Positions 17,350-25,968 of a stretch of 64,000 bases of DNA are shown here, piece after piece. The position numbers were made by a program, and so were the translations under genes. The DNA is from Dyella_B sp035690825 (GTDB lineage: Bacteria; Pseudomonadota; Gammaproteobacteria; Xanthomonadales; Rhodanobacteraceae): the NCBI RefSeq assembly GCF_051954575.1, contig NZ_JBQCHP010000183.1, positions 1 through 64,000 of the forward strand. Direction: 5' to 3'. A model generated the notes under the pieces. The model made no database searches and was not told where the DNA came from. It worked only from the letters and a program-made list of their open reading frames with translations. Each line of letters opens with the position of its first letter. Positions within the stretch are counted from its first letter, which is position 1.

Positions 17350-19245
17350 ATGTGTGGAATTTGCGGAATCTTGAGTCGGGATGCAGGACATCCGCTGCCA
17401 CACCTGGAACAGAAGGCGCAGGTTATGCTGCAGGCCCTGGCGCATCGCGGGCCGCACGGCGATGCGCATATTTCACGGCCGGGCCTGGCCATGGCCACCA
17501 ACCGCCTGGCCATCCGCGGCGTGGACCGGCACCAGCCGCCGCTGCTGGAATATGAAGCGGGCGTGGTCGTCGCGTGCAACGGCGAAATCGACAATCATCG
17601 CGAACTGCGCCGCTCGTTCGCCGAGGCCGGGCACGACATCACCGCCACCACCGACGTCGCCGTGCTGGCGCCGCTGTATCTGGAGCAAGGCCTGTCGTTC
17701 CTGGAGCACGTGCAGGGCGTGTTCGCGCTGGCGCTGTGGGACGGCCGCCACCAGCGGCTGATCCTGGCACGCGATCGCGCCGGCGAGCGGCACCTGTACT
17801 ACGCGCTGATCGGCCAGACGGTGTATTTCGCCTCCGAACTGGCCGCGCTGGTAAAAGCCTGCCAGCCGGACGTGCAAATCGATCCGGCCGGCCTCGCGCA
17901 TTACCTGCGCTCGGGCTACTGCCCTGCGCCGACCAGCCCGCTCAGGCACATCCACAAGGTGGCGCCGGGCGAGATGGTCGTGATCGAGCCGGGCAGCGTC
18001 CGCCATCAGCGCTATTGGCATTTTCCAGCGGAAAAGGCCACCACCGCGCCATCGACGCAGGCATTCGATCCAATCTTCCGCGAAGCGGTGCGGCGGCAAA
18101 GCGACATCGATGTGGATTATGGCGTGCTGCTCAGCGGCGGCATCGATTCGGCGCTGATGACCGCGGTGGCGCGCAGCGTGCGCCCGGAGCAGAAGGTTTC
18201 CGCCTATTGCATCCGCTTCGCCGAAGAGTCCTTCGACGAAGGCCAGTACGCGGGGCAACTCGCGCGCGAACTGGGCTGCAATTTCGTCGAAGTGACCGTT
18301 TCCGCGCAGGACGTGCCGCGCACTCTGCGCGAACTGATCCGCGCCAACGGCGAACCGCTGGCCGATCCGGCGTGGATTCCCTTGTCGCTGGTGACCAAGC
18401 GCGCCGCGCAGGACGTGCGCCTGTTGCTGGCGGGCGAGGGCGCGGATGAATTGTTCGGCGGCTATCCCACCTATCTCGGCGCACGCTGGGCCAGCCATTA
18501 CGCCAACCTGCCGCCGCCGGTGAAGGCGTTGGCGCAACGCGCGATCGAGTCGCTGCCGACCAGCGACAAGAAGGTCACGCTCTCGTTCCTGCTCAAGCGC
18601 TTCATTCGCGGGCAGGAGCTGGACGGCCTGGCGCGGCATCTGTTGTGGACAGCGAGCATTCCGCCGATATGGCAGCAGCGGCTCGGCATCGCGCCGCCCA
18701 TCGATGACACGCAGCACGATGCAACACGCCTGATCGATACCATCCAGCACTACGATTTCGGCCATTCCCTGCCGGACGCGCTGATGGCCAAGGCCGATCG
18801 CGGCGCGATGCTGCACGGCGTGGAAATCCGCGCGCCGTTCCTGGACCAGAGCGTGATCGAATTCGCCGCCACGCTACCGCTGGAAGCGCGCGTGCGCGGG
18901 CTTACCACCAAGGTGTTCCTCAAGCAGTACGCGTTGAATTATCTGCCCAAGCAGGTGGTGACGCGGCGCAAACGTGGTTTGTCGGTGCCGCTGGCTTCAT
19001 GGTTGCGCGGCCCCTTGCGCGACTGGGCGCAGGCGCATCTTTCAAATGGCGTGCTACAGGAAGTGGGCATCGATCTGCGCGAAACGCAGGCGCTGTTCGC
19101 CGAGCATCAGTCGCGCGTGAGCGATCATGCGCGCGCAATCTGGACGTTGGTGGTGCTGAGCGAATGGCTGCAGTGGCTGGACAGCGAGCGCGTGGCGGTG
19201 TCGGTCGCGCAGCAGGAAGAAATGCTGGCGCAGCAGTCGCTGTAG
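17350..19245 (+). CDS. asnB: Asparagine synthase (glutamine-hydrolysing)
   Basis: The start is ATG 17350, because Cys2 of MCGICGIL must become the N-terminal nucleophile of the class II glutamine amidotransferase domain. An in-frame upstream ATG/GTG would hide it. The N-terminal domain (about 1-215) is followed by the synthetase domain with the pyrophosphate loop LLSGGIDSALM. Further ATP-site blocks LAGEGADELFGGYP and MAKADRGAMLHGVEIRAPFLD are present. The length of 631 is normal. It converts Asp, Gln and ATP to Asn, or amidates a sugar acid in polysaccharide clusters. Placement after GT9 and GT39 genes suggests the latter use is possible. Confidence 0.92.
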   Translation: MCGICGILSRDAGHPLPHLEQKAQVMLQALAHRGPHGDAHISRPGLAMATNRLAIRGVDRHQPPLLEYEAGVVVACNGEIDNHRELRRSFAEAGHDITATTDVAVLAPLYLEQGLSFLEHVQGVFALALWDGRHQRLILARDRAGERHLYYALIGQTVYFASELAALVKACQPDVQIDPAGLAHYLRSGYCPAPTSPLRHIHKVAPGEMVVIEPGSVRHQRYWHFPAEKATTAPSTQAFDPIFREAVRRQSDIDVDYGVLLSGGIDSALMTAVARSVRPEQKVSAYCIRFAEESFDEGQYAGQLARELGCNFVEVTVSAQDVPRTLRELIRANGEPLADPAWIPLSLVTKRAAQDVRLLLAGEGADELFGGYPTYLGARWASHYANLPPPVKALAQRAIESLPTSDKKVTLSFLLKRFIRGQELDGLARHLLWTASIPPIWQQRLGIAPPIDDTQHDATRLIDTIQHYDFGHSLPDALMAKADRGAMLHGVEIRAPFLDQSVIEFAATLPLEARVRGLTTKVFLKQYALNYLPKQVVTRRKRGLSVPLASWLRGPLRDWAQAHLSNGVLQEVGIDLRETQALFAEHQSRVSDHARAIWTLVVLSEWLQWLDSERVAVSVAQQEEMLAQQSL

Positions 19246-19264
19246 TCGCCGCGGAAGAGTCGCG

Positions 19265-19283
19265 TAGGTTGGGGTGCGAACCT
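19265..19283. repeat. GTAGG palindrome (family 1), half copy e
   Basis: The left arm GTAGGTTGGGGTGCGAACC occurs without a right arm, just before the giant palindrome. A matching fragment GGGGTGCGAACCCC occurs on its other side (about 19849). Confidence 0.6.
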
Positions 19284-19339
19284 TGACGTACCCCCACGTT
19301 TTTGCAGGTTGAGTGCAGATGATCCCGCAAGGAAGTTAG

Positions 19340-19816
19340 CCGCGCGTGATCGTGAACGATTGCCTGCGGCGCTTTCGATCGCCGCAGGCGCTCGAGTCAC
19401 TTTTCTTTGCTGGCCCAAAGAAAAGTAACCAAAAGAAACGGCCTGAAGAGCTCATGGCGCTATGCAGGTTTCAAGCCTGAAAGCTTGAGGCATTGCGATG
19501 AGAGTTGGCCCGCCCGCTTCCATCCGGTCGCGATACCGCGAGGCGTCCTAGCGCTGAGGGCTTAAAGCGAGCCCGCCAAACGTCGAGGTCTGCTTTAAGC
19601 CCTCAGTGCCTCGACGCCTCGCGGAATAGCCGGGACGTATAACCTTGGGCGAGCAACTTTCGTATCGATGGAAAGGTTCAGGCTTGTATCCCTCCCATGC
19701 TGTGAGCCTTTGAGGCCATTTCTTTGGGTTACTTTTCTTTGGGCCAGCAAAGAAAAGTGACTCGGTCCCTTTAGGGACCGAAAGCGCCGCAGGCAATGGT
19801 CCACGTCCGCGCGCGG
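19340..19816. repeat. Giant imperfect palindrome, about 475 bases
   Basis: The two halves are near reverse complements around a centre at about 19580. The outer arms are CCGCGCG... and ...CGCGCGG. Inside these come GCCTGCGGCGCTTTCG, then GTCACTTTTCTTTGCTGGCC with AAAGAAAAGTAACC. The innermost segments are CGCGAGGCGTC and GAGGGCTTAAAGC against GCTTTAAGCCCTC. The arms agree closely for the outer about 100 and inner about 45 bases and poorly between. No convincing protein is encoded. This 686-base gap (19246-19931) holds only this element and flanking family 1 copies. Confidence 0.85.
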
Positions 19817-19848
19817 TTCCGTTTCTCCAGCAAATTGTGGGGATAGAT

Positions 19849-19915
19849 CAGGGTGCGAACCCCAACATTGCCATGCGCACATACACCCTAGGTTGGGGTT
19901 TGCACCCCAACCTAC
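19849..19915. repeat. GTAGG palindrome (family 1), copy f
   Basis: GGGGTGCGAACCCCAACA at the left, then TAGGTTGGGGTTTGCACCCC with AACCTAC at the right. It lies downstream of the RcnB-like gene. Confidence 0.8.
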
Positions 19916-19931
19916 GCAGGGGAGCGTGTGC

Positions 19932-20333
19932 TTACTGCCCCAACAACTCCTGCACGATCAACCCGGTCGCAATCGCCACCAGCACGTACTCGCCATCGTC
20001 GCTGCGATACCAGCCATAACCCGGCGGCGGCGGGCGCAGGCGGTAACGGCCGTAATCCTCGACGTAGTACTCGCGTACCCGGTAACGCTCCGGCAGGTAT
20101 TCGCCGCGGCGGTAATGCTTGTCCCAGCCAAGGTGGCGGCCGTGGTCGTGATGGTCGTCGTCGTGCCAGCCGCGATCGTCGCGGTCGTGCCCGTGGCCGT
20201 GACCATGGCCGTGATCATCATCCTGCCAGCCTTGGTCGTGGTCGTGACCACGCCCTTGCGCAACGGCAGCCGTGCTAACCATCACCATGGGCACAGCGGA
20301 AAGCAAAGCCAGCGCAAGCAGATGTCGTTTCAT
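19932..20333 (-). CDS. RcnB-family periplasmic metal-homeostasis protein, His/Asp-rich
   Basis: A 133-residue protein with a signal peptide (ending AAVAQ). A His/Asp-rich stretch at about 28-68 contains HGHGHGHGHD. The C-terminal RcnB module follows: RGEYLPERYRVREYYVEDY then PPPPGYGWYRSDDGEYVLV, ending in a short hydrophobic segment. RcnB in E. coli tunes nickel/cobalt efflux from the periplasm. The His-rich tract is consistent with divalent metal binding. No RcnA is nearby, so the partner is unknown. Single gene. Confidence 0.85.
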   Translation of the reverse strand: MKRHLLALALLSAVPMVMVSTAAVAQGRGHDHDQGWQDDDHGHGHGHGHDRDDRGWHDDDHHDHGRHLGWDKHYRRGEYLPERYRVREYYVEDYGRYRLRPPPPGYGWYRSDDGEYVLVAIATGLIVQELLGQ

Positions 20334-20464
20334 AATGGTTTCCCTGTAGGCGCCTGATGGTTGGTGCCGTCGATACGGCCTATTGCCGTGCAGGTGAGAC
20401 TAACCAAACCACCTGAACGGCATCCGTCCCGAAGCTTGCGGCGAGTGTGCGCTGTTTTGCATCC

Positions 20465-20498
20465 TTCAGAAAGAAGCCCCGCCATGGGGCGGGGCTTC
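20465..20498 (-). terminator. Rho-independent terminator after the NHL-repeat gene
   Basis: On the minus strand GAAGCCCCGCC pairs with GGCGGGGCTTC over a four-base loop and is followed by TTTCT. Confidence 0.85.
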
Positions 20499-20522
20499 GT
20501 TTGGCCGTCCATGCATGAACCG

Positions 20523-21611
20523 TCAATCCGGGTCGAACGGCGGCGTCAGGCCGGTGAAGTCGCCGATCTGCTTGGCGTCGTAAGGGCCATTCAGATCGTT
20601 GAAGCCATCGCCGGGCATGTTCAGATCACCTTGCTGGAACACGATGTGCCCCGCCTTGTCGACCTCGATCACGCGATCGTTGAACTGGTCGCTGATCAGC
20701 GTATCACCGTTGTGCAGGCGCACCGCGCGCGTCGGCGCCGGCGAAGGATTGCTGCCCGCCTGCAAGTTGGTGACGTACTGCCACACCACCTGATCGTTGC
20801 CGTTCACCTCCACGATGCGGTTGTTGTTGGAATCGCTGATCAGCGTGTCGCCGTTCGGCAGGCGACTGGCAAACGCCGCGCCGCTCACCGTGCCGCCTGC
20901 GGTGAACGTCTTGACCAATGTGCCGTTGGGCCGGATCTCGATCACGCGATCGTTGCTCTCGTCCGCAATCAGGATATGTCCGTTCTCCAGCACCTCGCCG
21001 CTGTTGGGATTATTGAGCTGGTTCGGCCCCATGCCGCTTACGCCGGTGGTGCCGTACTGCCACACGATCCGGTGATGCAGGTTGACCAGAATGACGCGCT
21101 GGTTGGCCTGGTCGGCAATCAGCACATGCGGTCCCGGATGATATGGAAAGTTGATCAGGAATAGCGCCTGCACCGGCGTATTCAACTGGTTTGGCCCCGC
21201 GCCGCTGACGCCGGCCTGGCCGTATTGCCAGATGATGGTGCCGTTGGGGTCGACGATGAACACGCGATTGTCCGGGCAGCCGTTGACCGTGTCAGAGCAC
21301 CCGGGCAAGCCCGGCGGCGTGCCGGTGCCGGAGATCAGCGTGAACGGTCCGAACCGCTCGGCATCGTTCACGCCCACCACGCTGTGCGGGCCGGGCAAGT
21401 CCGAACCGTTGCCGAAATGCCACACCACCTTATGCGTCTTGCGATCCACCTCGATCACGCGGTTGTTGAACTGGTCGGCGATCAGCACGTGGCCGGTATC
21501 GCTCTGCGCCGCCGCGGCCCTGGAGTACAAAACACCCGCCGCCACCCCCGCAACGACCAGGCCTGTAACGACGGAATGAACGAGTTTGTGTTTGAACAGC
21601 ATGCGTCTCAT
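20523..21611 (-). CDS. Exported NHL/PQQ-like beta-propeller protein
   Basis: This 362-residue protein has an N-terminal signal anchor (about 10-35). Six or so blade repeats follow, with the recurring pattern HVLIADQFNNRVIEVD...VVWQYG, for example near 42, 150, 205, 250 and 305. Each blade ends in a W/hydrophobic closing strand. Propellers of this sort bind ligands or partners outside the cell, and no catalytic motif is recognised. The start at 21611 has a strong AAGGAGGGA ribosome site. It has its own terminator and appears to be a single gene. Confidence 0.8.
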   Translation of the reverse strand: MRRMLFKHKLVHSVVTGLVVAGVAAGVLYSRAAAAQSDTGHVLIADQFNNRVIEVDRKTHKVVWHFGNGSDLPGPHSVVGVNDAERFGPFTLISGTGTPPGLPGCSDTVNGCPDNRVFIVDPNGTIIWQYGQAGVSGAGPNQLNTPVQALFLINFPYHPGPHVLIADQANQRVILVNLHHRIVWQYGTTGVSGMGPNQLNNPNSGEVLENGHILIADESNDRVIEIRPNGTLVKTFTAGGTVSGAAFASRLPNGDTLISDSNNNRIVEVNGNDQVVWQYVTNLQAGSNPSPAPTRAVRLHNGDTLISDQFNDRVIEVDKAGHIVFQQGDLNMPGDGFNDLNGPYDAKQIGDFTGLTPPFDPD

Positions 21612-21731
21612 GACAGATCCCTCCTTAAGGGATGAACGTAAAATCCCCCTTGCTCCCCGTGCCGTACATGGGAAGTTCGTGCGTCGTCTTGCTTCGGTCT
21701 TCAGATCAGACGGATGCCCACGCCCATAGCA

Positions 21732-22424
21732 TCACCACGCATACGAGAGGCTCAGCACCCAGGCGTTGCGGGTGGTGCCTGCAGCAGAGGGATAGCCAAG
21801 CACGGCATCGGAAGCGCCGCGCGTCGTCGTCCAGCTCAACTGGACATTGCAAGGCGCCAGGTTCACGCCGATGCCAGCCCGGACATCGGCACGAAAGCGA
21901 CTGGCGTGATAGTCCGCCACGTCGCCGCTGCGCCGCAGATAGCCTGCATGCGCAAACACATACCATCGCCCCGACAAAACATGGTTGCCGTCGAGTTCGC
22001 CGTACCACGCCGGATAACCGGCGTTGAAGTAATTGGGCGCGTAGTAAAGACGTCCCATCAGTTGGCGATAGGCCAATCCCGTGTAAACCTCGGCATACGC
22101 ATACGACTCGTGGCCGGTAAAGCGCGAGTAACGCACGCCGGCTTCCCAGCTCAGATCCGTGCGCACGCGATGCGCATAGCCCGCATCGACCAGGGCTTGC
22201 ACGGCATCACGCGCATCAAGTCGTACGCTGGACATCATGCCTCCTGCATACCAGCCGCTTGCGGCCCAGTCGTAGTCGAACGCCAGTTGCGCAGCCGGAC
22301 GATCATCGCTGAGCGAAGCCCCGCGAAAACGGTAGTCGGAAACCAAGGTGGCGCTGCCCGTCATCTGCGCACGGGCCTGCACGGCGAACAGGACGACAAG
22401 AACTGCCACGACGGTTCGTAACAC
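21732..22424 (-). CDS. TorF-family putative porin
   Basis: A 230-residue protein with a signal peptide (to QARA), then GSATLVSDYRFRGASLSDDRPAAQ, the hallmark N-terminal strand of the TorF/Gcw_chp porin family. Alternating barrel strands run to the terminal YAW. The start is GTG 22424, nine bases after the stop of the subtilisin-like protease gene, so it looks like the fourth gene of the sigma/anti-sigma/protease operon. An overlapping ATG nearby is in the wrong frame. The transported solute is unknown. Confidence 0.82.
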   Translation of the reverse strand: MLRTVVAVLVVLFAVQARAQMTGSATLVSDYRFRGASLSDDRPAAQLAFDYDWAASGWYAGGMMSSVRLDARDAVQALVDAGYAHRVRTDLSWEAGVRYSRFTGHESYAYAEVYTGLAYRQLMGRLYYAPNYFNAGYPAWYGELDGNHVLSGRWYVFAHAGYLRRSGDVADYHASRFRADVRAGIGVNLAPCNVQLSWTTTRGASDAVLGYPSAAGTTRNAWVLSLSYAW

Positions 22425-22433
22425 GAGGCATGC

Positions 22434-23672
22434 TCATCGGCGCGGCACTCCCAGGGACGCATGCGTGGCGGCGCAGCCGCACGTGCAACGATGGCTCAGC
22501 TGCGCCACGGCGGCGCACGCGTCGATCGTCATGGGCCGCAGTGACGCGAAGCCTAGCGCAGATCTCGCATGCAAGGCGTCACGCAGCTGCGCCGGCGTGA
22601 GATCCGGTGACAGCTCATGCAACAGCGCCACCAGTCCGCTGACTTCCGCCGCCGCAAACGACGAACCGTTGACCAGGCTCCAGCGCGCGCCGGGCTGGGT
22701 AGTGGGAATGTCCTCGGCCGGCGCGAGCCATGCATCGCCGCGCCGCACATTGGCATGCTCGCCCGCCACCGCCAGCACGCCCGGGTAGGACGCCGGAAAG
22801 CCGCCGTCGGCAGCCATGTTGTCCACCGCGCCCACCACCGTGACGTGCCCGGCCAGCGCCGCATCCAGCAGGCGCCGCAGCAGGCGATCGTCCGGTCCGG
22901 TCAGGCTGAGGTTGATGATGCGTACGTGCTTTTCCAGCGCATATTGCAAGGCCTTGGCCAAGGTGAAGCTGTCGCAAGCGGCGCTGGCGCTGCCGTCCGC
23001 CAGTTGCCAGCACGCGCGCAGTGCGAGCAATCGCGCCCGCGGCGCCACGCCGACGATACCCACGCCATTGCCTTCGCGCGCGACGATGATGCCGGCCACT
23101 TCGGTGCCATGCAGTTCCGCGCGATAGGTGCCGTCGTCCACGAAATTGCGTTGTTCGACGATCTGCCCGGCCAGGTCGGGTTGCGCAGCGTCCACGCCGC
23201 TATCCACTTCAGCGATGGCGATGTTCTTGCCGGTGGCCAATGCATGCAGTTCGGCGATATGCCAATGCGTGGCGACCGGTTGCAGCGCATACAGCGGATC
23301 GTTGCTGGCCAGCGTGTGGAAGGTTTGCCTGGGTTCGGCCGATTCCACTCGCGCATCGTGTGATAGCGCCTGTGCCATATCGCTTGCCGAGCTGCCGGCG
23401 CCGACACGCATCACGAAGCAATCCACGCCCAGCGCCGGCATCGGCCAGTTGTCGATCAATTGCAAACCGTACTGCCGGGCAAGTTCGCGCGCGACGTGCA
23501 TGCGCGCCGTTTCATCGGGCGATGCGACATAAGCCGCCGCGTAGCCGTCCGCGGCATGCAGATGAGGCGGCGCAGCGCGCAACATCACCAGCACCTGCGG
23601 CGGCGCTTGTGCGTGAGCTGCGGCGCAAAGCCCCGCCGCCAGCGCAACGATAAGCGCGTGCAGTCGCTTCAT
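22434..23672 (-). CDS. S8-family (subtilisin-like) serine protease, exported
   Basis: The start is ATG 23672, giving a signal peptide (to AAHAQ) and an inhibitor-like propeptide region (about 24-120). The catalytic domain shows Asp157 (IAIAEVDSGVD), His188 (AELHGTEVAGII) and Ser338 (NGSSFAAAEVSG). Asn285 in GAVDNMAADG is the likely oxyanion residue. The length of 412 is normal for a secreted subtilase. The Ser motif reads GSSFA instead of GTSMA. It shares ATGA with the anti-sigma gene, so the two are translationally coupled. A long overlapping upstream reading in this frame is an artefact of the neighbouring genes. Confidence 0.9.
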   Translation of the reverse strand: MKRLHALIVALAAGLCAAAHAQAPPQVLVMLRAAPPHLHAADGYAAAYVASPDETARMHVARELARQYGLQLIDNWPMPALGVDCFVMRVGAGSSASDMAQALSHDARVESAEPRQTFHTLASNDPLYALQPVATHWHIAELHALATGKNIAIAEVDSGVDAAQPDLAGQIVEQRNFVDDGTYRAELHGTEVAGIIVAREGNGVGIVGVAPRARLLALRACWQLADGSASAACDSFTLAKALQYALEKHVRIINLSLTGPDDRLLRRLLDAALAGHVTVVGAVDNMAADGGFPASYPGVLAVAGEHANVRRGDAWLAPAEDIPTTQPGARWSLVNGSSFAAAEVSGLVALLHELSPDLTPAQLRDALHARSALGFASLRPMTIDACAAVAQLSHRCTCGCAATHASLGVPRR

Positions 23673-24292
23673 GGATGGCCGCCCGCACTCAGGTCTTCCA
23701 CCAGGGTCACCTGCGGCGAACCGAGCAACATCTTGCGCGTGGCTGCGCTGCGCGCCTCGGGCACGCGCAGCACGTAAGCACCCGTTTCGGTAGGTCCACC
23801 GACAATGCGTGCATGACTGCTGCGCACCAGCTCGCGCATCTGCGCTTCGCGTGTGTGCGGATCGAACATCACCACCAGCAGGGCATCCTGGCTGCCCGCT
23901 GCGCTCAGCGTGCGATAGCTGTCGTGCTGCGGATGAAGCACGATCACGCTCAAGCCGAGGATCACCGCCGCCTGCACCGCCGCAAGCCAGGCCAGCGTCT
24001 TTTCGCGGCGATGCCAGGTGGAAGAAGTGCGCGGCGCGCCGTGCAACCTGGCGACGCGCCGGTGCAGGCGCCGCAGCTTCGGCGACACCTCGTCTTTGTC
24101 CGCCTGCTCGACGAACTGCTCCTGCACCGCACGCAGCCACGCGGCTTCCTGCCGGCACGGCGCGCACTCGGCCAGATGATGTTCCACCTGCGCGCGCTCG
24201 TCGTCATCCAGCGTGCCGTTCACGTACCAGGGCAGCAGCCGGTCGGCCTGCGCATGCACCGGGCCTTCGAACTTGATCACCCGACCATTCAT
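23669..24292 (-). CDS. Zinc-finger (zf-HC2) transmembrane anti-sigma factor
   Basis: From ATG 24292 the 207-residue protein has an N-terminal zf-HC2 motif, H-x3-C-x2-C (EHHLAECAPCRQEA, about residues 38-50), which binds ECF sigma factors. One transmembrane helix follows (AWLAAVQAAVILGLSVIVL, about 100-118), then a periplasmic domain of about 85 residues. The start overlaps the sigma-factor stop as ATGA, and its stop overlaps the protease start the same way. Sequestration of the sigma factor released by an envelope cue is the usual role. Confidence 0.9.
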   Translation of the reverse strand: MNGRVIKFEGPVHAQADRLLPWYVNGTLDDDERAQVEHHLAECAPCRQEAAWLRAVQEQFVEQADKDEVSPKLRRLHRRVARLHGAPRTSSTWHRREKTLAWLAAVQAAVILGLSVIVLHPQHDSYRTLSAAGSQDALLVVMFDPHTREAQMRELVRSSHARIVGGPTETGAYVLRVPEARSAATRKMLLGSPQVTLVEDLSAGGHP

Positions 24293-24933
24293 ATGGCCTC
24301 CCGGCGCGATGCCAGCGATGCCTTGAGCTTGCGCCGCGCATAGAACATGCGCGTCTTCACCGTATCGACCGGGCAACCCATGATCTGGGCGATTTCGCGG
24401 CAGGCGTAGCCGAAGTAGTAGGTGAGCTCCATCACTGCCCGCTGCTCGGGCGACAGGGTGTGCAACGCATCGTCCAGATGCTTGCGCACTTCTTGCTGCT
24501 GCAGGGCGTCGTCGGGGCCGGGTGCCGATGTCTCGGTGCGCTCGTCCAGATCGGTTTCTTCCGGTGCGCCAAGCCGTTTCAGCGCTTTCAAGGATTGGCG
24601 GTAAGCGATCGCGAAAATCCAGGTCGACACTTTCGATTGATGGTTGAAGGTATAGGCTTTGCGCCAGACCACCATCATGGTGTCGTCCAGAATCTCCTCC
24701 ACCAGCGCCGTCTGCTTGATCATGCCGCGCACGAAGCGCTGCAGGCGTGGGCTGTACAGGCGATAGAGCACTTCGAACGCATCCCTTTCTTCCGCTGCCA
24801 CACGCGCCAGCAGGGCGGCTTCCTCATCCACGGAAACGCCGTCCCCTGCCGAACCTGCCCGCCTGCTGCGCACGGTTGCTCTCCACGCGTGGCTGTATGG
24901 TGATTCATACGCCTTTGCGGTGGGTTGGTTCAA
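24289..24933 (-). CDS. ECF-family RNA polymerase sigma factor
   Basis: The 214-residue protein has sigma region 2 (FEVLYRLYSPRLQRFVRGMI...VWRKAYTFNHQSKVSTWIFAIAYRQSL, about 55-115). Region 4 has a helix-turn-helix (LSPEQRAVMELTYYFGYACREIAQIMGCPVDTVKTRMFYAR). The start is uncertain: TTG 24933 gives the longest frame, but a downstream GTG (…VDEEA) is possible because the first 35 residues are not sigma-like. It is the first gene of a coupled four-gene operon with an anti-sigma factor, a secreted protease and a porin, and probably regulates its own promoter. Confidence 0.9.
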   Translation of the reverse strand: MNQPTAKAYESPYSHAWRATVRSRRAGSAGDGVSVDEEAALLARVAAEERDAFEVLYRLYSPRLQRFVRGMIKQTALVEEILDDTMMVVWRKAYTFNHQSKVSTWIFAIAYRQSLKALKRLGAPEETDLDERTETSAPGPDDALQQQEVRKHLDDALHTLSPEQRAVMELTYYFGYACREIAQIMGCPVDTVKTRMFYARRKLKASLASRREAI

Positions 24934-24961
24934 TCAGGCTACATATCTTGAAATGCCTATC

Positions 24962-25007
24962 GCCCCTCAGCGTCATTCCGGCTTTCGCCGGAATGACGCT
25001 GAGGGGC
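24962..25007. repeat. CGTCATTCCGG inverted repeat (family 2), single palindrome
   Basis: A near-perfect 46-base palindrome: GCCCCTCAGCGTCATTCCGG against its reverse complement around TTTC. It sits in the divergent gap between the sigma factor and the AraC-type gene. Confidence 0.85.
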
Positions 25008-25063
25008 AGCCATGCGTTTTGGGAGATTGAGCCCGCCCCGCCCGGCATGCCACGATCCCGCCG

Positions 25064-25516
25064 ATGAGCAACCCCGCCACACCGCACTACCTGCGCGACC
25101 TCGCCCGCCTGCGCCGCGTACGCGACCGGATCGATCGCCAATACCAGCAGCCGCTCGACGTGGAAGCGTTGGCGCATGGCATCGGCATGTCGGCCGGGCA
25201 TCTCAGCCGCCAGTTCCGGCGCGCGTATGGCGAATCGCCGTATGCCTACCTGATGACCCGGCGGATCGAGCGCGCGATGGCCTTGCTGCGCCGCGGCGAC
25301 CTCAGCGTCACCGAGGTGTGTTTCGCGGTCGGCTGCGCCTCGCTGGGCACCTTCAGCACGCGCTTCACCGAACTGGTCGGCATTTCGCCCAGCGCTTATC
25401 TGCGTCGCGAAAGGGAGGCGCGCGCGATCGAGGGCATGCCCTCCTGCGTGGCCCGGCAGGTCACCAAACCGATCAGGAATCGAGAAGCGCCGGTCGACGA
25501 GCCGCAACTAGACTGA
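25064..25516 (+). CDS. AraC-family transcriptional regulator (DNA-binding domain only)
   Basis: A 150-residue protein consisting almost wholly of the double helix-turn-helix (LDVEALAHGIGMSAGHLSRQFRRAYG and LSVTEVCFAVGCASLGTFSTRFTELVGISPSAY). There is no N-terminal sensor domain. A short basic/acidic tail follows. It lies 30 bases before a VOC protein on the same strand, so regulator and enzyme are likely one operon, the common AraC-glyoxalase pairing. Confidence 0.9.
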   Translation: MSNPATPHYLRDLARLRRVRDRIDRQYQQPLDVEALAHGIGMSAGHLSRQFRRAYGESPYAYLMTRRIERAMALLRRGDLSVTEVCFAVGCASLGTFSTRFTELVGISPSAYLRREREARAIEGMPSCVARQVTKPIRNREAPVDEPQLD

Positions 25517-25546
25517 CCGCGTCTTCACTCAACCAGACGGACCGCC

Positions 25547-25957
25547 ATGGACATCACCATTCACGCCAGCTTCCTCCCGCACAACGACCCGGACGCCTCC
25601 CTGGCCTTCTACCGCGACACCCTCGGCTTCGAGGTGCGCAACGACGTCGGCTACGGCGGCATGCGCTGGATCACGGTCGGCCCGCCCAACCAGCCGGGCA
25701 CCTCGATCGTGCTGGCGCCGCCGGCGGCCTATCCCGGCATCACCGACGAAGAGCGCCGCACTATCGCCGAGATGATGGCCAAGGGCACCTACGCTACTTT
25801 GCTGCTGGCGACCAGGGATCTGGCCGGCACCTTCGAGCGGGTGCAGCGCCGCGAGGTGGAAATCGTGCAGGAGCCCACCGACCAGCCGTACGGCGTGCGC
25901 GATTGCGCCATTCGCGACCCGGCGGGCAACCTCATCCGTATCCAGCAGTTGCGCTGA
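25547..25957 (+). CDS. VOC-family (glyoxalase-like) protein
   Basis: The 136-residue protein begins MDITIHASFLPHNDPDASLA with YRDTLGFEVRNDVGYGGMRW. It ends in VRDCAIRDPAGNLIRIQQL, the two beta-alpha-beta-beta-beta modules of the vicinal oxygen chelate fold. Possible metal ligands are His/Glu at strand ends. The family covers glyoxalases, dioxygenases and antibiotic-binding proteins, and the function is undetermined. Probably co-transcribed with the AraC-type gene. Confidence 0.85.
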   Translation: MDITIHASFLPHNDPDASLAFYRDTLGFEVRNDVGYGGMRWITVGPPNQPGTSIVLAPPAAYPGITDEERRTIAEMMAKGTYATLLLATRDLAGTFERVQRREVEIVQEPTDQPYGVRDCAIRDPAGNLIRIQQLR

Positions 25958-25968
25958 GCCCGATGCTG

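Noticed and set aside
19340..19816. Giant palindrome as an insertion sequence or CRISPR
   Set aside because: No transposase frame, no regularly spaced identical repeats; arms are inverted, not direct.
22434..24167. Extended protease reading frame running back into the anti-sigma gene
   Set aside because: The first about 165 residues are an out-of-frame reading of the anti-sigma gene; the signal peptide at ATG 23672 marks the real start.
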